Below are positions 54,758 through 63,238 of a DNA stretch of 64,000 bases, piece after piece. How positions within the stretch are numbered: the first letter of the stretch is position 1; each line of letters starts with the position of its first letter. The position numbers were made by a program, and so were the translations under genes. The notes under the pieces were generated by a model. The model was not told where the DNA came from. It worked only from the letters and a program-made list of their open reading frames with translations, and ran no database searches. The DNA is from Oceanipulchritudo coccoides (lineage in GTDB: Bacteria; Verrucomicrobiota; Verrucomicrobiia; Opitutales; Oceanipulchritudinaceae), in assembly GCF_010500615.1 (NCBI RefSeq), contig NZ_JAAGNX010000001.1:496001-560000 (forward strand). Reading direction: 5' to 3'.

Positions 54758-55642
54758 ATGAAAAAATTATTGTTTATTGTACCCCTTCTCGGCCTTGTTG
54801 CCACTGCGACTGCACAAACGACCCACTGGGCAGCCAACTGGGCGACCGTCCAAGGTGTCGCGGACTTTAACACGGACTACTATTTCGAAGCCACCGCGAA
54901 TACCCCGGCAGATGTCGCTGGCGGCACCGATGCGTGGTATAATTCCAATGGCGCTGTAAACCCGAATATCGCCTCTTCAGGCAAAGGTGGGATTTTCCAG
55001 GAACAGACAAATGGCGCCTCACGAGGAACAAGCTATGTTCTGGATAGCTCGTTCTTTTCCGGAGCTGGAACCTACACCTTCAATTATGAGATCTGGGCCA
55101 TTTATACACCCACAGACTTGTCAGTGAGCATTTGGGAAGCAACTGGTGGCGCCGAAGTGGAAAACAGCTATAACATCAATAATGCAGGGCCCGCCTACAC
55201 GGATTTATCGGTCACTTCAAATGGGACATCAACCATTGCATTAAAAGGCCGCAAAATTCACAAAAGGGATCTTGAAGGAGGCGATGTCGTTAACAAGCAA
55301 TGGGATGCCTTCTCCTTTACCTTTGAGTATTCGGGCTCTGGCGATGTCGTCATTCACATTTGGGGCCGCAAAAGGGATTCCGCCGGTGAATTTGCCCAAG
55401 TTGGTTTCACAATTGGTGGCGACATGAGCATAACTTCAGAAGGTGGTTCATCACCGACCTGGGCTGGATACGATATTGCCGAAGGGGGCCTTGTTGACAC
55501 GGGAGACTTCCTTGGCTGGCTCAATGTTGGTGAAGGCACTTTCGGAGACTGGGTCTTTTCATACGACCTGGATAGTTTCCTGTTTCTCCCCGAGGAGATT
55601 GTTGATCCCCAGGTGGGCTCATGGGCATACGTACCGCGCTAA
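54758..55642 (+). CDS. Secreted beta-rich protein with shared aromatic tail, unknown function
   Basis: A 294-residue protein not recognised as a known family. It has a clear signal peptide (MKKLLFIVPLLGLVATATAQ). Residues about 21-230 are beta-rich and low in charge, with aromatic and Gly/Ser/Thr residues (GTYTFNYEIWAIY, DVVIHIWGRKRDS), as in jelly-roll or carbohydrate-binding domains. Residues 235-294 form the tail also seen on two GH16 enzymes (LVDTGDFLGWLNV, ending GSWAYVPR). Placement inside the galactan locus suggests a surface glycan-binding role. A strong promoter is plausible because the 154-base upstream region is AT-rich. Confidence 0.75.
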   Translation: MKKLLFIVPLLGLVATATAQTTHWAANWATVQGVADFNTDYYFEATANTPADVAGGTDAWYNSNGAVNPNIASSGKGGIFQEQTNGASRGTSYVLDSSFFSGAGTYTFNYEIWAIYTPTDLSVSIWEATGGAEVENSYNINNAGPAYTDLSVTSNGTSTIALKGRKIHKRDLEGGDVVNKQWDAFSFTFEYSGSGDVVIHIWGRKRDSAGEFAQVGFTIGGDMSITSEGGSSPTWAGYDIAEGGLVDTGDFLGWLNVGEGTFGDWVFSYDLDSFLFLPEEIVDPQVGSWAYVPR

Positions 55643-55711
55643 CCCCTCTCCCCTCAGTTTAAACCTCAATTAACCTGCCGGTACACTCTGGCTACCCAGG
55701 AATCCTATATC

Positions 55712-56176
55712 ATGAAACTTATACGAACGATATCCCTCTTTTTGCTGACTTTGGCTTTGCTCAACCCATCCTCTGCCTTCGCGGGTGAAACTTCGATGAC
55801 AGAGAAGTTGAATGAGATGGTTGGGCGCAAGCTCTACGTAGACCCTGCTGATATTCCAGGCAAGATACACACGTGGAAGGACGTGAAAAAGTGGTATCCT
55901 GCCCGTGGGAAGGATCCCCTGAGAATGTCTTACCCGGAGAGCTTGAAAGGAACCGGGATCAGCGAGATGGTAACTGTCAGGCTGATTATTACCCCTGAAG
56001 GGAATGCGATTAATCCGAAGATTGAAGACCTCCAAAACAAGGAATTGGCAATCCCAGCGATTCTGCACGTTGCCGGTCTCCGTTTCCAGGTTCCGAAAAT
56101 CAACGGGGAACCCGTTTACTTGAGCCAGAAGATCAAGCTGAAGTGTTCAGAAGATCCTGACTTTGGAAAAAAGTAG
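55712..56176 (+). CDS. Secreted protein with a TonB C-terminal-type domain
   Basis: A 154-residue protein with a signal peptide (IRTISLFLLTLALLNPSSAF, then AG). The second half fits the TonB C-terminal fold: YPESLKGTGISEMVTVRLII, then TPEGNAINPKIED and a final strand before QKIKLKCSEDP. It lacks the Pro-rich spanning region of an energy transducer, and its only hydrophobic segment looks cleavable. It could be a soluble periplasmic protein using this fold for binding. It lies 18 bases before the sulfatase gene, so the two are likely co-transcribed. Confidence 0.68.
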   Translation: MKLIRTISLFLLTLALLNPSSAFAGETSMTEKLNEMVGRKLYVDPADIPGKIHTWKDVKKWYPARGKDPLRMSYPESLKGTGISEMVTVRLIITPEGNAINPKIEDLQNKELAIPAILHVAGLRFQVPKINGEPVYLSQKIKLKCSEDPDFGKK

Positions 56177-56194
56177 ACGCTGGGGGATCGCATC

Positions 56195-57580
56195 ATGTCA
56201 CAATTGAAACTGCTTCTATCCGTTGGGCTGGGCCTTGCGGCGCTGGCACTCCATGCAGAAAAGCCTAATGTCATCGTCATCATGGCGGATGATCTCGGGT
56301 ATGCGGATGTCGGATTCAACGGATGCAAGGACATCCCGACTCCGAACATCGACACACTTGCGCAGGAAGGGGCTAATTTCACCAACGCCTACGTGACCTA
56401 TCCCGTTTGCGGTCCAAGCCGGGCGGGTTTTATAACTGGGCGCTACCAGCAGCGATTCGGCTTTGAGCGCAACCCGCAGTACAAGTCGGGAGATCCGAAC
56501 ATGGGCCTTCCGCGCAGCGAGGAGACTATTGCGACAATCCTCGGCAAAGCAGGTTATACGTCGGGCATTATCGGCAAGTGGCATTTGGGTGCGCATGAGA
56601 CGCTGCATCCGCTTGAGCGCGGCTTTGATTACTTTTATGGGCACTTGGGTGGTGGTCATAATTATTTTCAGGAATTGCTGCCCATTCGCGAGGATGCGAA
56701 GGACGAAGGGGAAAGCTACAAGACCTGGATTTTGCGCAACCACGAACCGGTCAAGATCGATAAGTACCTCACCGATGTGTTTTCCGACGAGGCGGTTACT
56801 TTCATTGAACGGCACAAGGATGATCCATTTTTCCTCTTCCTTTCGTATAATGCGCCCCATACACCCATGCAGGCCCCGGAGGAGGAAATTGCCCGCTTTG
56901 TGGAGATCAAGGATCCAAAACGCCGGACTTATGCAGCGATGGTCAGCATCGTCGACAGGGGCGTTGGACAAGTCATGGACAAGCTGAAGGAGCTGGATCT
57001 GGACAAGGAAACACTTGTCTTCTTCCTTTCTGACAATGGCGGCCCGATTTACGCCAACGGATCCAATAACAAGCCTTTACGCGGAGCCAAGAGCGACGTC
57101 TGGGAAGGCGGATGGCGGGTACCGTTTGTCCTGCGCTGGACCGGTGAAGTTGAGCCGGGCTCAGAGTTTGATGAGCCAGTCTCCTCGATGGATATCCTTG
57201 GCACGATGGCTGGCCTGACCGGTGTTCCCATAGCTGAGGAACGCCCGCTTGACGGGGTTAACCTCATCCCATTCCTGAAGGGTGAGCAGTCTGGCAGTCC
57301 GCACGAGGTTATTTACCTGAGGAAGTTTGACCAGAAGCGCTATGCGGTGCGCAAAGGTGATTTCAAACTGGTGATTCCCGATCCGGAAATTCCGACCCGC
57401 TTGTTTAACCTGAGCAAGGACATTGGTGAAAAGAAGAACATTGCCGACTGGAACGCCAGGAAACTTGAGGAGCTTGATCAGTTGCGCCTGCAATGGGATG
57501 CCGAATTGATGGAGCCCCAATTCCTTGGACTTATCCACAGTGAATGGTGGAAGAAGCAGATGGAAAAGAAGAAGAACTGA
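56195..57580 (+). CDS. Secreted formylglycine-dependent sulfatase
   Basis: A 461-residue arylsulfatase-type enzyme. The signal peptide (KLLLSVGLGLAALALHA) is followed by VIMADDLGYADVG with metal-binding Asp residues. The formylglycine precursor is Cys72 in CGPSR, followed by GFITGRYQQRFG. Other motifs are TSGIIGKWHLG and FLSDNGG. It needs an anaerobic or FGE-type maturase, neither of which is in this window. The neighbours (GH50, GH16) suggest removal of sulfate from a galactan such as porphyran or agaro-type chains. Forty bases separate it from the GH50 gene. Confidence 0.92.
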   Translation: MSQLKLLLSVGLGLAALALHAEKPNVIVIMADDLGYADVGFNGCKDIPTPNIDTLAQEGANFTNAYVTYPVCGPSRAGFITGRYQQRFGFERNPQYKSGDPNMGLPRSEETIATILGKAGYTSGIIGKWHLGAHETLHPLERGFDYFYGHLGGGHNYFQELLPIREDAKDEGESYKTWILRNHEPVKIDKYLTDVFSDEAVTFIERHKDDPFFLFLSYNAPHTPMQAPEEEIARFVEIKDPKRRTYAAMVSIVDRGVGQVMDKLKELDLDKETLVFFLSDNGGPIYANGSNNKPLRGAKSDVWEGGWRVPFVLRWTGEVEPGSEFDEPVSSMDILGTMAGLTGVPIAEERPLDGVNLIPFLKGEQSGSPHEVIYLRKFDQKRYAVRKGDFKLVIPDPEIPTRLFNLSKDIGEKKNIADWNARKLEELDQLRLQWDAELMEPQFLGLIHSEWWKKQMEKKKN

Positions 57581-57620
57581 TGCTGAATGGGTCTTTCGCA
57601 TCATCTTATAACCGCAAAAA

Positions 57621-59687
57621 ATGCCTGTTAGAATGAAATACAAAATCCTCGTGACTCTTCTCATCCTCGGTCAATTCCTGACAGTGCGAGGTAATGAAAA
57701 AATGGAGACAATCACATCACCGAACGACGGTGTGTTCCCATACAAAGTCGGGACTGTCTCCGGAACTTCGCTTGAAGCCAGCAACTTTGGTCACGCTGGA
57801 ATGGGCACTGGAAATTTCCGTGTCAAGCTCCTGCCGGCGTCCGGAGACCTGTGGAACATGGAAAGCGTCAGGACGCTTGGAGTCGAGTTCAAGAACACCG
57901 GACCGTCCGAGCTGGTACTCGACCTGATGTTGTGCAACCGGAATGCCACGGCTTGGTCCAATTCCTTTGTCGGACGGACAATTGTCCAACCGGGTGAGAC
58001 AATCCCGCTCGCTGTCGGTTTGCCCAGGAAGGGGGACCGGACTGTCACGCATCCGGATTACAGCCGTATGTCCGGTCGTCCGGATGGAACGTTCCGCCAC
58101 TGGCATCATATCCAGCCCGACCGAGTCAGCCACCTCGAAATCCAGGGATCTGCCGTGGGCGAACACGCCTTTGAGTTGGGAGCACTCTACCCGCTGCAAA
58201 AGCTCATGCCGGAGCGGATGGGAAAATTTCCCTTCATCGATGAATTCGGACAGTACATTTTCAATGACTGGCCCGGGAAAGTTCATTCGATCGAGGATCT
58301 GCAGGCCGGTATTCAATTGGAAACAGACTTGATCAGCGAACTTGGCACTCCCCCTGAGTGGGGACGCTACGGTGGCTGGAAAGCAGGACCCCAGCTTGAT
58401 GGAACGGGTCATTTCCGTGTCACGCAACACAAGGGACGCTGGTGGTTTGTCGATCCGGATGGCTACTTGTTCTGGTCATTCGGGGTGACCTGTGTCGGGT
58501 TTGAGTATGCAGGGCAGGTTTCCACCGAACGCAATCCAGCGGTCTTCAGGAATCTGCCGGTGGCGGATGATCCGGAGTTTGGCCAGTTCCACACCAAGAT
58601 CGATGTTGAGGACAATTATGTCCTGCGCGAGGACGCCCCACACTACGATTTTACCCGGGCAAACTTGTACCTGAAATATGGTGATGAGTGGAGGGAAAAG
58701 GCCCTTGAGCAGGAACTGGAGCGTTTGCATTATGTTGGTCTCAATACTGTGGGGGCCTGGTCGGATAATGAAGTCGTTCTCAATACCGACATCCCGTACA
58801 CGGTGATGCTTCATTACGAATACGAGTTTGCGGCAAAGAAGCTGCCGGACCCGTTCAACCCAGAGACCCGCGAGGGGGTCCGGAAAGCTTTGGAAGCATA
58901 CCCGGTGCCCTTTCAGGATGATCCCCGCTGTCTGGGCGCATTCGTGAATAATGAGCTCCACTGGAAAAATGATGCCCGCCGCCTTGTGGCCGCCGTTTTT
59001 AGTTATGGAAAGAAGTCCACCTCGGCCAAGGAGGTCTTCAAGAATTGGCTGCAGGACCGGTATGATTCCGTGGATAGCTTCAATACAGCCTGGGGAATGA
59101 ATCTCACGAACTGGTCGGATTTGTTGGACGGTGTGCCAGAGGATTCTTTTAAGAAGGCTGATGAGGCGGATTGCTCGGCACTCGCAACACTCTTGGCCGA
59201 CGCTTTCTACCGAATGGTGGATGAGGAACTGGAGCGTTTCGCCCCGGGAGTGCTGTTTCTTGGCTCACGCTGCAATTCCGGCGGGAAGGAAGTCGTCGAC
59301 GCGATTGCCCGCCATGCCGATGTCATCAGCGCGAACATCTACCAGTTCACGGCCTCGCCATTAAACTATGGTGGTCGTGACAAGCCTGTGCTGATCAGCG
59401 AATTCCACTTCGGGAACCTTTCCGGCAACAACCTCGGAAGCGGCTTAAGAAGCGCGCAGGATCGGACGCAACAGGCACGCCTCTTGAAATCCTATCTTGG
59501 GGAGGCCGTGAATCATCCGGAAATAATCGGTGTCCACTGGTTCCAATGGCGCGACCAGAATATCGGCGGGCGGTACGATGGTGAAAATTATGATGTAGGC
59601 TTTTTTGATGTGACAGATTTGCCCAAAGCAGATTTGATCCGGGCAGCTGCCGGGTTTGCTCGTGAAATGTACGACAAGGCGGATTAA
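57621..59687 (+). CDS. Secreted GH50 beta-agarase-like enzyme
   Basis: A 688-residue glycoside hydrolase of the GH50 type, whose characterised members are beta-agarases. An N-terminal beta domain (about 30-240) leads to the TIM barrel with GRWWFVDPDGYLFWSFGV. Putative acid/base Glu445 is in NNELHW and nucleophile Glu594 in ISEFHFG, the expected clan-A pair. DEFGQYIFNDWPGKVHS is also typical. Two starts are possible: ATG at 57621 or ATG at 57633, the latter giving a neat signal peptide (MKYKILVTLLILGQFLTVRG). It lies 11 bases before the symporter gene. Agar or porphyran oligosaccharide as substrate is an inference from family and context. Confidence 0.87.
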   Translation: MPVRMKYKILVTLLILGQFLTVRGNEKMETITSPNDGVFPYKVGTVSGTSLEASNFGHAGMGTGNFRVKLLPASGDLWNMESVRTLGVEFKNTGPSELVLDLMLCNRNATAWSNSFVGRTIVQPGETIPLAVGLPRKGDRTVTHPDYSRMSGRPDGTFRHWHHIQPDRVSHLEIQGSAVGEHAFELGALYPLQKLMPERMGKFPFIDEFGQYIFNDWPGKVHSIEDLQAGIQLETDLISELGTPPEWGRYGGWKAGPQLDGTGHFRVTQHKGRWWFVDPDGYLFWSFGVTCVGFEYAGQVSTERNPAVFRNLPVADDPEFGQFHTKIDVEDNYVLREDAPHYDFTRANLYLKYGDEWREKALEQELERLHYVGLNTVGAWSDNEVVLNTDIPYTVMLHYEYEFAAKKLPDPFNPETREGVRKALEAYPVPFQDDPRCLGAFVNNELHWKNDARRLVAAVFSYGKKSTSAKEVFKNWLQDRYDSVDSFNTAWGMNLTNWSDLLDGVPEDSFKKADEADCSALATLLADAFYRMVDEELERFAPGVLFLGSRCNSGGKEVVDAIARHADVISANIYQFTASPLNYGGRDKPVLISEFHFGNLSGNNLGSGLRSAQDRTQQARLLKSYLGEAVNHPEIIGVHWFQWRDQNIGGRYDGENYDVGFFDVTDLPKADLIRAAAGFAREMYDKAD

Positions 59688-59698
59688 CAGGGAACACT

Positions 59699-61234
59699 AT
59701 GGACGCAGAGAGCGAGAACAAGGGGACAACGGAGACATCAACACCACGGCATGACCGCCTTCCGCTCGCTGAGAAGCTGGGCGTCGGTACAGGCGGCCTG
59801 ACAGTTTCGCTTGGCAACCAGAGCGTGCGAACCACGGGCATGGGCGTTTTGAACATGATCCTTGGGATCAATGCCAAATGGGTCGGTCTGGTGCTCGCAA
59901 TTCCACTTTTATGGGATGCCATCACGGACCCCATCATGGGGCACATTTCCGACAATTTTCGTTCCAAGTACGGCCGCCGCCGGCCCTTCATCTTTGGCGG
60001 GGCGATCTTGATGGGGCTGACCTTCGCCAGCATTTGGATGATCCCGCTCGGATGGAGCGATGGCGGAAAGCTGGCATGGTTTCTCATCACCAGTCTCTGC
60101 TTTTATACGTCCTACACAATCTTCTCGGTTCCGTTCATCGGACTGACTTATGAGATGACGCCGGATTATGACGAGCGCACGGCTGTGCAGGGCTATGTCA
60201 CTTTCTGGAACAGGCTGGGTGAGATGTCCTACATGGGGCTTATCCCGCTTTCCCTTGTCTTTATTGCATGGAAATATGGATACGAAACAACCACTGACTT
60301 GACGATTGCCGAGAAGATGGAAGGGATCCGTATTTCTGCCGCGGTGTACGGCGGCATTGGCATGACGCTCTTCGGAATGGTGCCCGCCCTGATCGGCAAG
60401 GAGCGCAATTATCAATTAAATCTCAAGGAGGCGAAGGGCCCCCGCCCGCGCTTCTGGCAGACGGCTAAGTCCGCCCTTCAGAACAAGGCTTGCCGCCTGC
60501 TTTGCATCCTCTCCGTTTGTACCATCGTCGCGGGTGTCTTCGCCAGCAACATGGATTGGTATCTGCTCATTTATTACCTGTCTGACGGTGACATCGCCCT
60601 CGGGACGCAATGGAAACTGATTGTGACCATCGGGTATGCCACCACAGGCATCATTGGGATACCGCTTATTGTCTGGCTGACAGGCAAGATGAGCAAGATC
60701 CAGGGGCTTCGGTTCATTTATGGGATGATGATGCTCAACGCAGTGTTGCGTTGGATTGTCTACCGGCCTGGACGCTTTGATGATCCTCTCCAGTGGACAG
60801 GTTTAGCTGAAATCATGGGCTCCCTCGGAGCGGTCTTCCAGTCGCTGATCTGGCTCGACCCGATGACCGGGGGCCTGTTCTGGATTGGGGTCGGCGTCCT
60901 CATGCAGTCAATGATTGCTGATGTGTGCGATGATGATGAACTGAAAAACGGCAGCCGCCGTGAGGCCATCTTCGGGGCCATCTTCGGTTGGGCCACGAAA
61001 GCTTCCTTTGCGGTGAGCTTTGTCATGGTTGGTTTCTTCCTGAGTTTTATTGGATTTGATCCGAGCCTCCCTGCCCAAACCGAAAGCACCTATTTCAACA
61101 TGCGGGTTGCCATGTGCCTTGGAGCAGCAACTCCGGCACTTCTCTGCTTTGTCCTTCTCGCGCTTTATCCCCTGACCAAGGAGAAGTCCGAGGAAAACCG
61201 AAGACGCCTCATTTCCCTGCGGGGAGAGGTGTGA
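59699..61234 (+). CDS. GPH-family (MFS_2) sugar:cation symporter
   Basis: A 511-residue inner-membrane protein with about 12 helices, of the glycoside-pentoside-hexuronide:cation symporter family. Signatures are WDAITDPIMGHISDNFRSKY followed by GRRRPFIFGG, and PFIGLTYEMTPDYDERTAVQ. The C-terminal half has DVCDDDELKNGSRREAIFGA. It is expected to import the di- or oligosaccharides released by the secreted enzymes with Na+ or H+. It is the last gene of the plus-strand galactan cluster, 11 bases after GH50, and no SusC/SusD-type importer is present. Confidence 0.93.
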   Translation: MDAESENKGTTETSTPRHDRLPLAEKLGVGTGGLTVSLGNQSVRTTGMGVLNMILGINAKWVGLVLAIPLLWDAITDPIMGHISDNFRSKYGRRRPFIFGGAILMGLTFASIWMIPLGWSDGGKLAWFLITSLCFYTSYTIFSVPFIGLTYEMTPDYDERTAVQGYVTFWNRLGEMSYMGLIPLSLVFIAWKYGYETTTDLTIAEKMEGIRISAAVYGGIGMTLFGMVPALIGKERNYQLNLKEAKGPRPRFWQTAKSALQNKACRLLCILSVCTIVAGVFASNMDWYLLIYYLSDGDIALGTQWKLIVTIGYATTGIIGIPLIVWLTGKMSKIQGLRFIYGMMMLNAVLRWIVYRPGRFDDPLQWTGLAEIMGSLGAVFQSLIWLDPMTGGLFWIGVGVLMQSMIADVCDDDELKNGSRREAIFGAIFGWATKASFAVSFVMVGFFLSFIGFDPSLPAQTESTYFNMRVAMCLGAATPALLCFVLLALYPLTKEKSEENRRRLISLRGEV

Positions 61235-61331
61235 GCGTCCGCAGGAAGTTTACTTCATTTAATACTCCGACCGGAAAAAGCGCTTGGATGAAGGAACCGG
61301 TACTTCCATCGGGCTAAAGGCATCCTCGATT

Positions 61332-63092
61332 TCACCTCGACAATGCACCTGACGAATCCCGCTCTCCGCGCACGTGGTAAAGGACCGGATCACTAACCGG
61401 ATCCGGGTCCCTGAGAACCACCTTCTCACCGTTTGGATCGCGAACCGTGGTGGGCAGCTGGACCCAGCCATCCGAAGTTTCAAGATTATAGCGCCAGAGG
61501 TTGAGAATAAGCCCTGTGACATTCTGGCTGGAGACCGCGAAAAAGGCGCCAGGGAGCAGGGTGGGATCAACTGCTTCGAGAAGGCTGGAACCGGGTGCAA
61601 CGACGGCCTGTTCGGCAACGGTGCGACCAATTATGGCATTCCGGTCCTCCGCGCCATCCACGAGGTCCTGTAAGTCCGCCTTGAGGCTGTCACTGCCGAC
61701 GTCCTGAAGGTAGACCCGCAGGTTGATGATTTCATCCACAAGTTCCTGTGAAACCAGGACGTCTTCCGTCTCCCCGGTCAAGATAGCCACAGCAGGTTCG
61801 GCCAGCAGCTGGAACACTGTCTCAAGTTGCGCCTGTGTACTTGAATTTCCACTACGAGTTTGAACCGGGAAACCGCCCGATTTTTCCACAATGCCTTTCG
61901 CGCTCGAGAAGCTGTCCGAAGCCAAAGTGAGGGAAAGGATTTCGGCGATGTGCCTTTCGTAGAGAGCGAGGTAAGGTGCCCATTCCGGATACCGAAGCGC
62001 TGCCAGCTCCATAGCGGAGATCAGGCCCGAATCTGAATCCGAACCCGGGTAGGCAACGTCCACCACACGCACTTCAATTTCCGCCGAATCTGTATTTCCT
62101 GCGCCGTCCTCGATAGTGTATGTCAGGTTGTCGGTTCCGAGAAATTCAGCCGGAGGGGTGTAGAGAACAACTTGTCCATTGGTGGAAACGGCTGATCCAA
62201 CGTTTGAGTCACTTACCCCCGTGATCGTTACCGACTCCAGTGCAGAGGCGAGGCTCCGGTCATTTACCTTAGCGTGAATTTCATAAGCCTCGGTGTTCTT
62301 CTGGATCGTCGCGGTGTCGTTGTTTGCCACCAGTTCGGGTCCTCCTGAGCCAGTCCCTTCAACGGAGAAGCTTTCAAAATAGATGCTCCCAGCAGACACG
62401 GATTTGGCATCGGCATACCCCCAAAGGGTGAGGTCGAAGGTATCTGCGGCTCCCAGGCCCCAGTTGCTGTTGCCCTCATTGCCTCCGCTGCCACTGACAC
62501 CGAATGTCGCCAGTTCGATCCAGCCCGGCTCGCCATTGGGCCAGAATTCGGCCGTGATGATTCGCGTCGCAGAATCGTAGATCAGACGCAGCTGGCCCTC
62601 ACTTACCGGAATCTGGTTTCCGCTATCCGCCCCGTAGTAGCCATCCGGATCACTGGCTTTGACCAGTTGGGTGTTGTATCCCCAGACCGCATCCCCGCCT
62701 GCAGTCCAGCTGGAGTAGAGCTCGATCCAGACTTCCCGGACCTGATCACCGGCGGGGAATACAGCAATCCCCAGCGAGGCTATTTGCGGATTGAAGGCGG
62801 TCACGACAAAATTCGCCACCTCCACCGTGACAATCCAGCCACTGTCCACGGGCAGAGCCAATTGGGAGGGTCGGCTGACCTCAACCTCTCCAATGAAATC
62901 AGAATTAGTGAATTCCAGCCGTCCATTGGTTTCGGTCAATTGGGCGGATCCGCTCCCTTCGTCAGTTCCCCACAGGGCCGGGTCCTTCAGGTTATCCTCA
63001 AAATCATCGACGGTCAGTTGGGCCCAGAGCCCGGTGCTTGCCAATCCGCCAATTGCAACACACGCGAAAAGATTACGGAGTAGAGCGCTCAT
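61332..63092 (-). CDS. Large secreted protein with Ig-like/cadherin-like domain
   Basis: A 586-residue secreted protein of unknown function. The ATG at 63092 starts a signal peptide (MSALLRNLFACVAIGGLAST). Residues about 27-245 form a beta sandwich (LTVDDFEDNLKDPALWGTDE) resembling LamG-like domains. An Ig-like or Big_9-type domain follows (VANNDTATIQKN, NDRSLASALESVTITG, LTYTIEDGAGNTDSAEIEV). The rest is helical, then ends in a Trp-containing stretch (LNLWRYNLETSDGWVQL) and a small Verrucomicrobia-type C-terminal domain. It may be a cell-surface or extracellular matrix protein. It converges on the symporter with 97 bases between stops. Confidence 0.75.
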   Translation of the reverse strand: MSALLRNLFACVAIGGLASTGLWAQLTVDDFEDNLKDPALWGTDEGSGSAQLTETNGRLEFTNSDFIGEVEVSRPSQLALPVDSGWIVTVEVANFVVTAFNPQIASLGIAVFPAGDQVREVWIELYSSWTAGGDAVWGYNTQLVKASDPDGYYGADSGNQIPVSEGQLRLIYDSATRIITAEFWPNGEPGWIELATFGVSGSGGNEGNSNWGLGAADTFDLTLWGYADAKSVSAGSIYFESFSVEGTGSGGPELVANNDTATIQKNTEAYEIHAKVNDRSLASALESVTITGVSDSNVGSAVSTNGQVVLYTPPAEFLGTDNLTYTIEDGAGNTDSAEIEVRVVDVAYPGSDSDSGLISAMELAALRYPEWAPYLALYERHIAEILSLTLASDSFSSAKGIVEKSGGFPVQTRSGNSSTQAQLETVFQLLAEPAVAILTGETEDVLVSQELVDEIINLRVYLQDVGSDSLKADLQDLVDGAEDRNAIIGRTVAEQAVVAPGSSLLEAVDPTLLPGAFFAVSSQNVTGLILNLWRYNLETSDGWVQLPTTVRDPNGEKVVLRDPDPVSDPVLYHVRGERDSSGALSR

Positions 63093-63238
63093 GCGCCAAT
63101 TATGGGATAGATTCAAGTTACCTGTCAATTCTTGCAGACGCCCGGATTTTTACAATTCCTCGCGGGGAGGGAGTTGAGGTTATATCGATAGATCATTGAC
63201 TCCTCGGACAGTAGGCAGAGATTCTGGATCTTCCCGTT

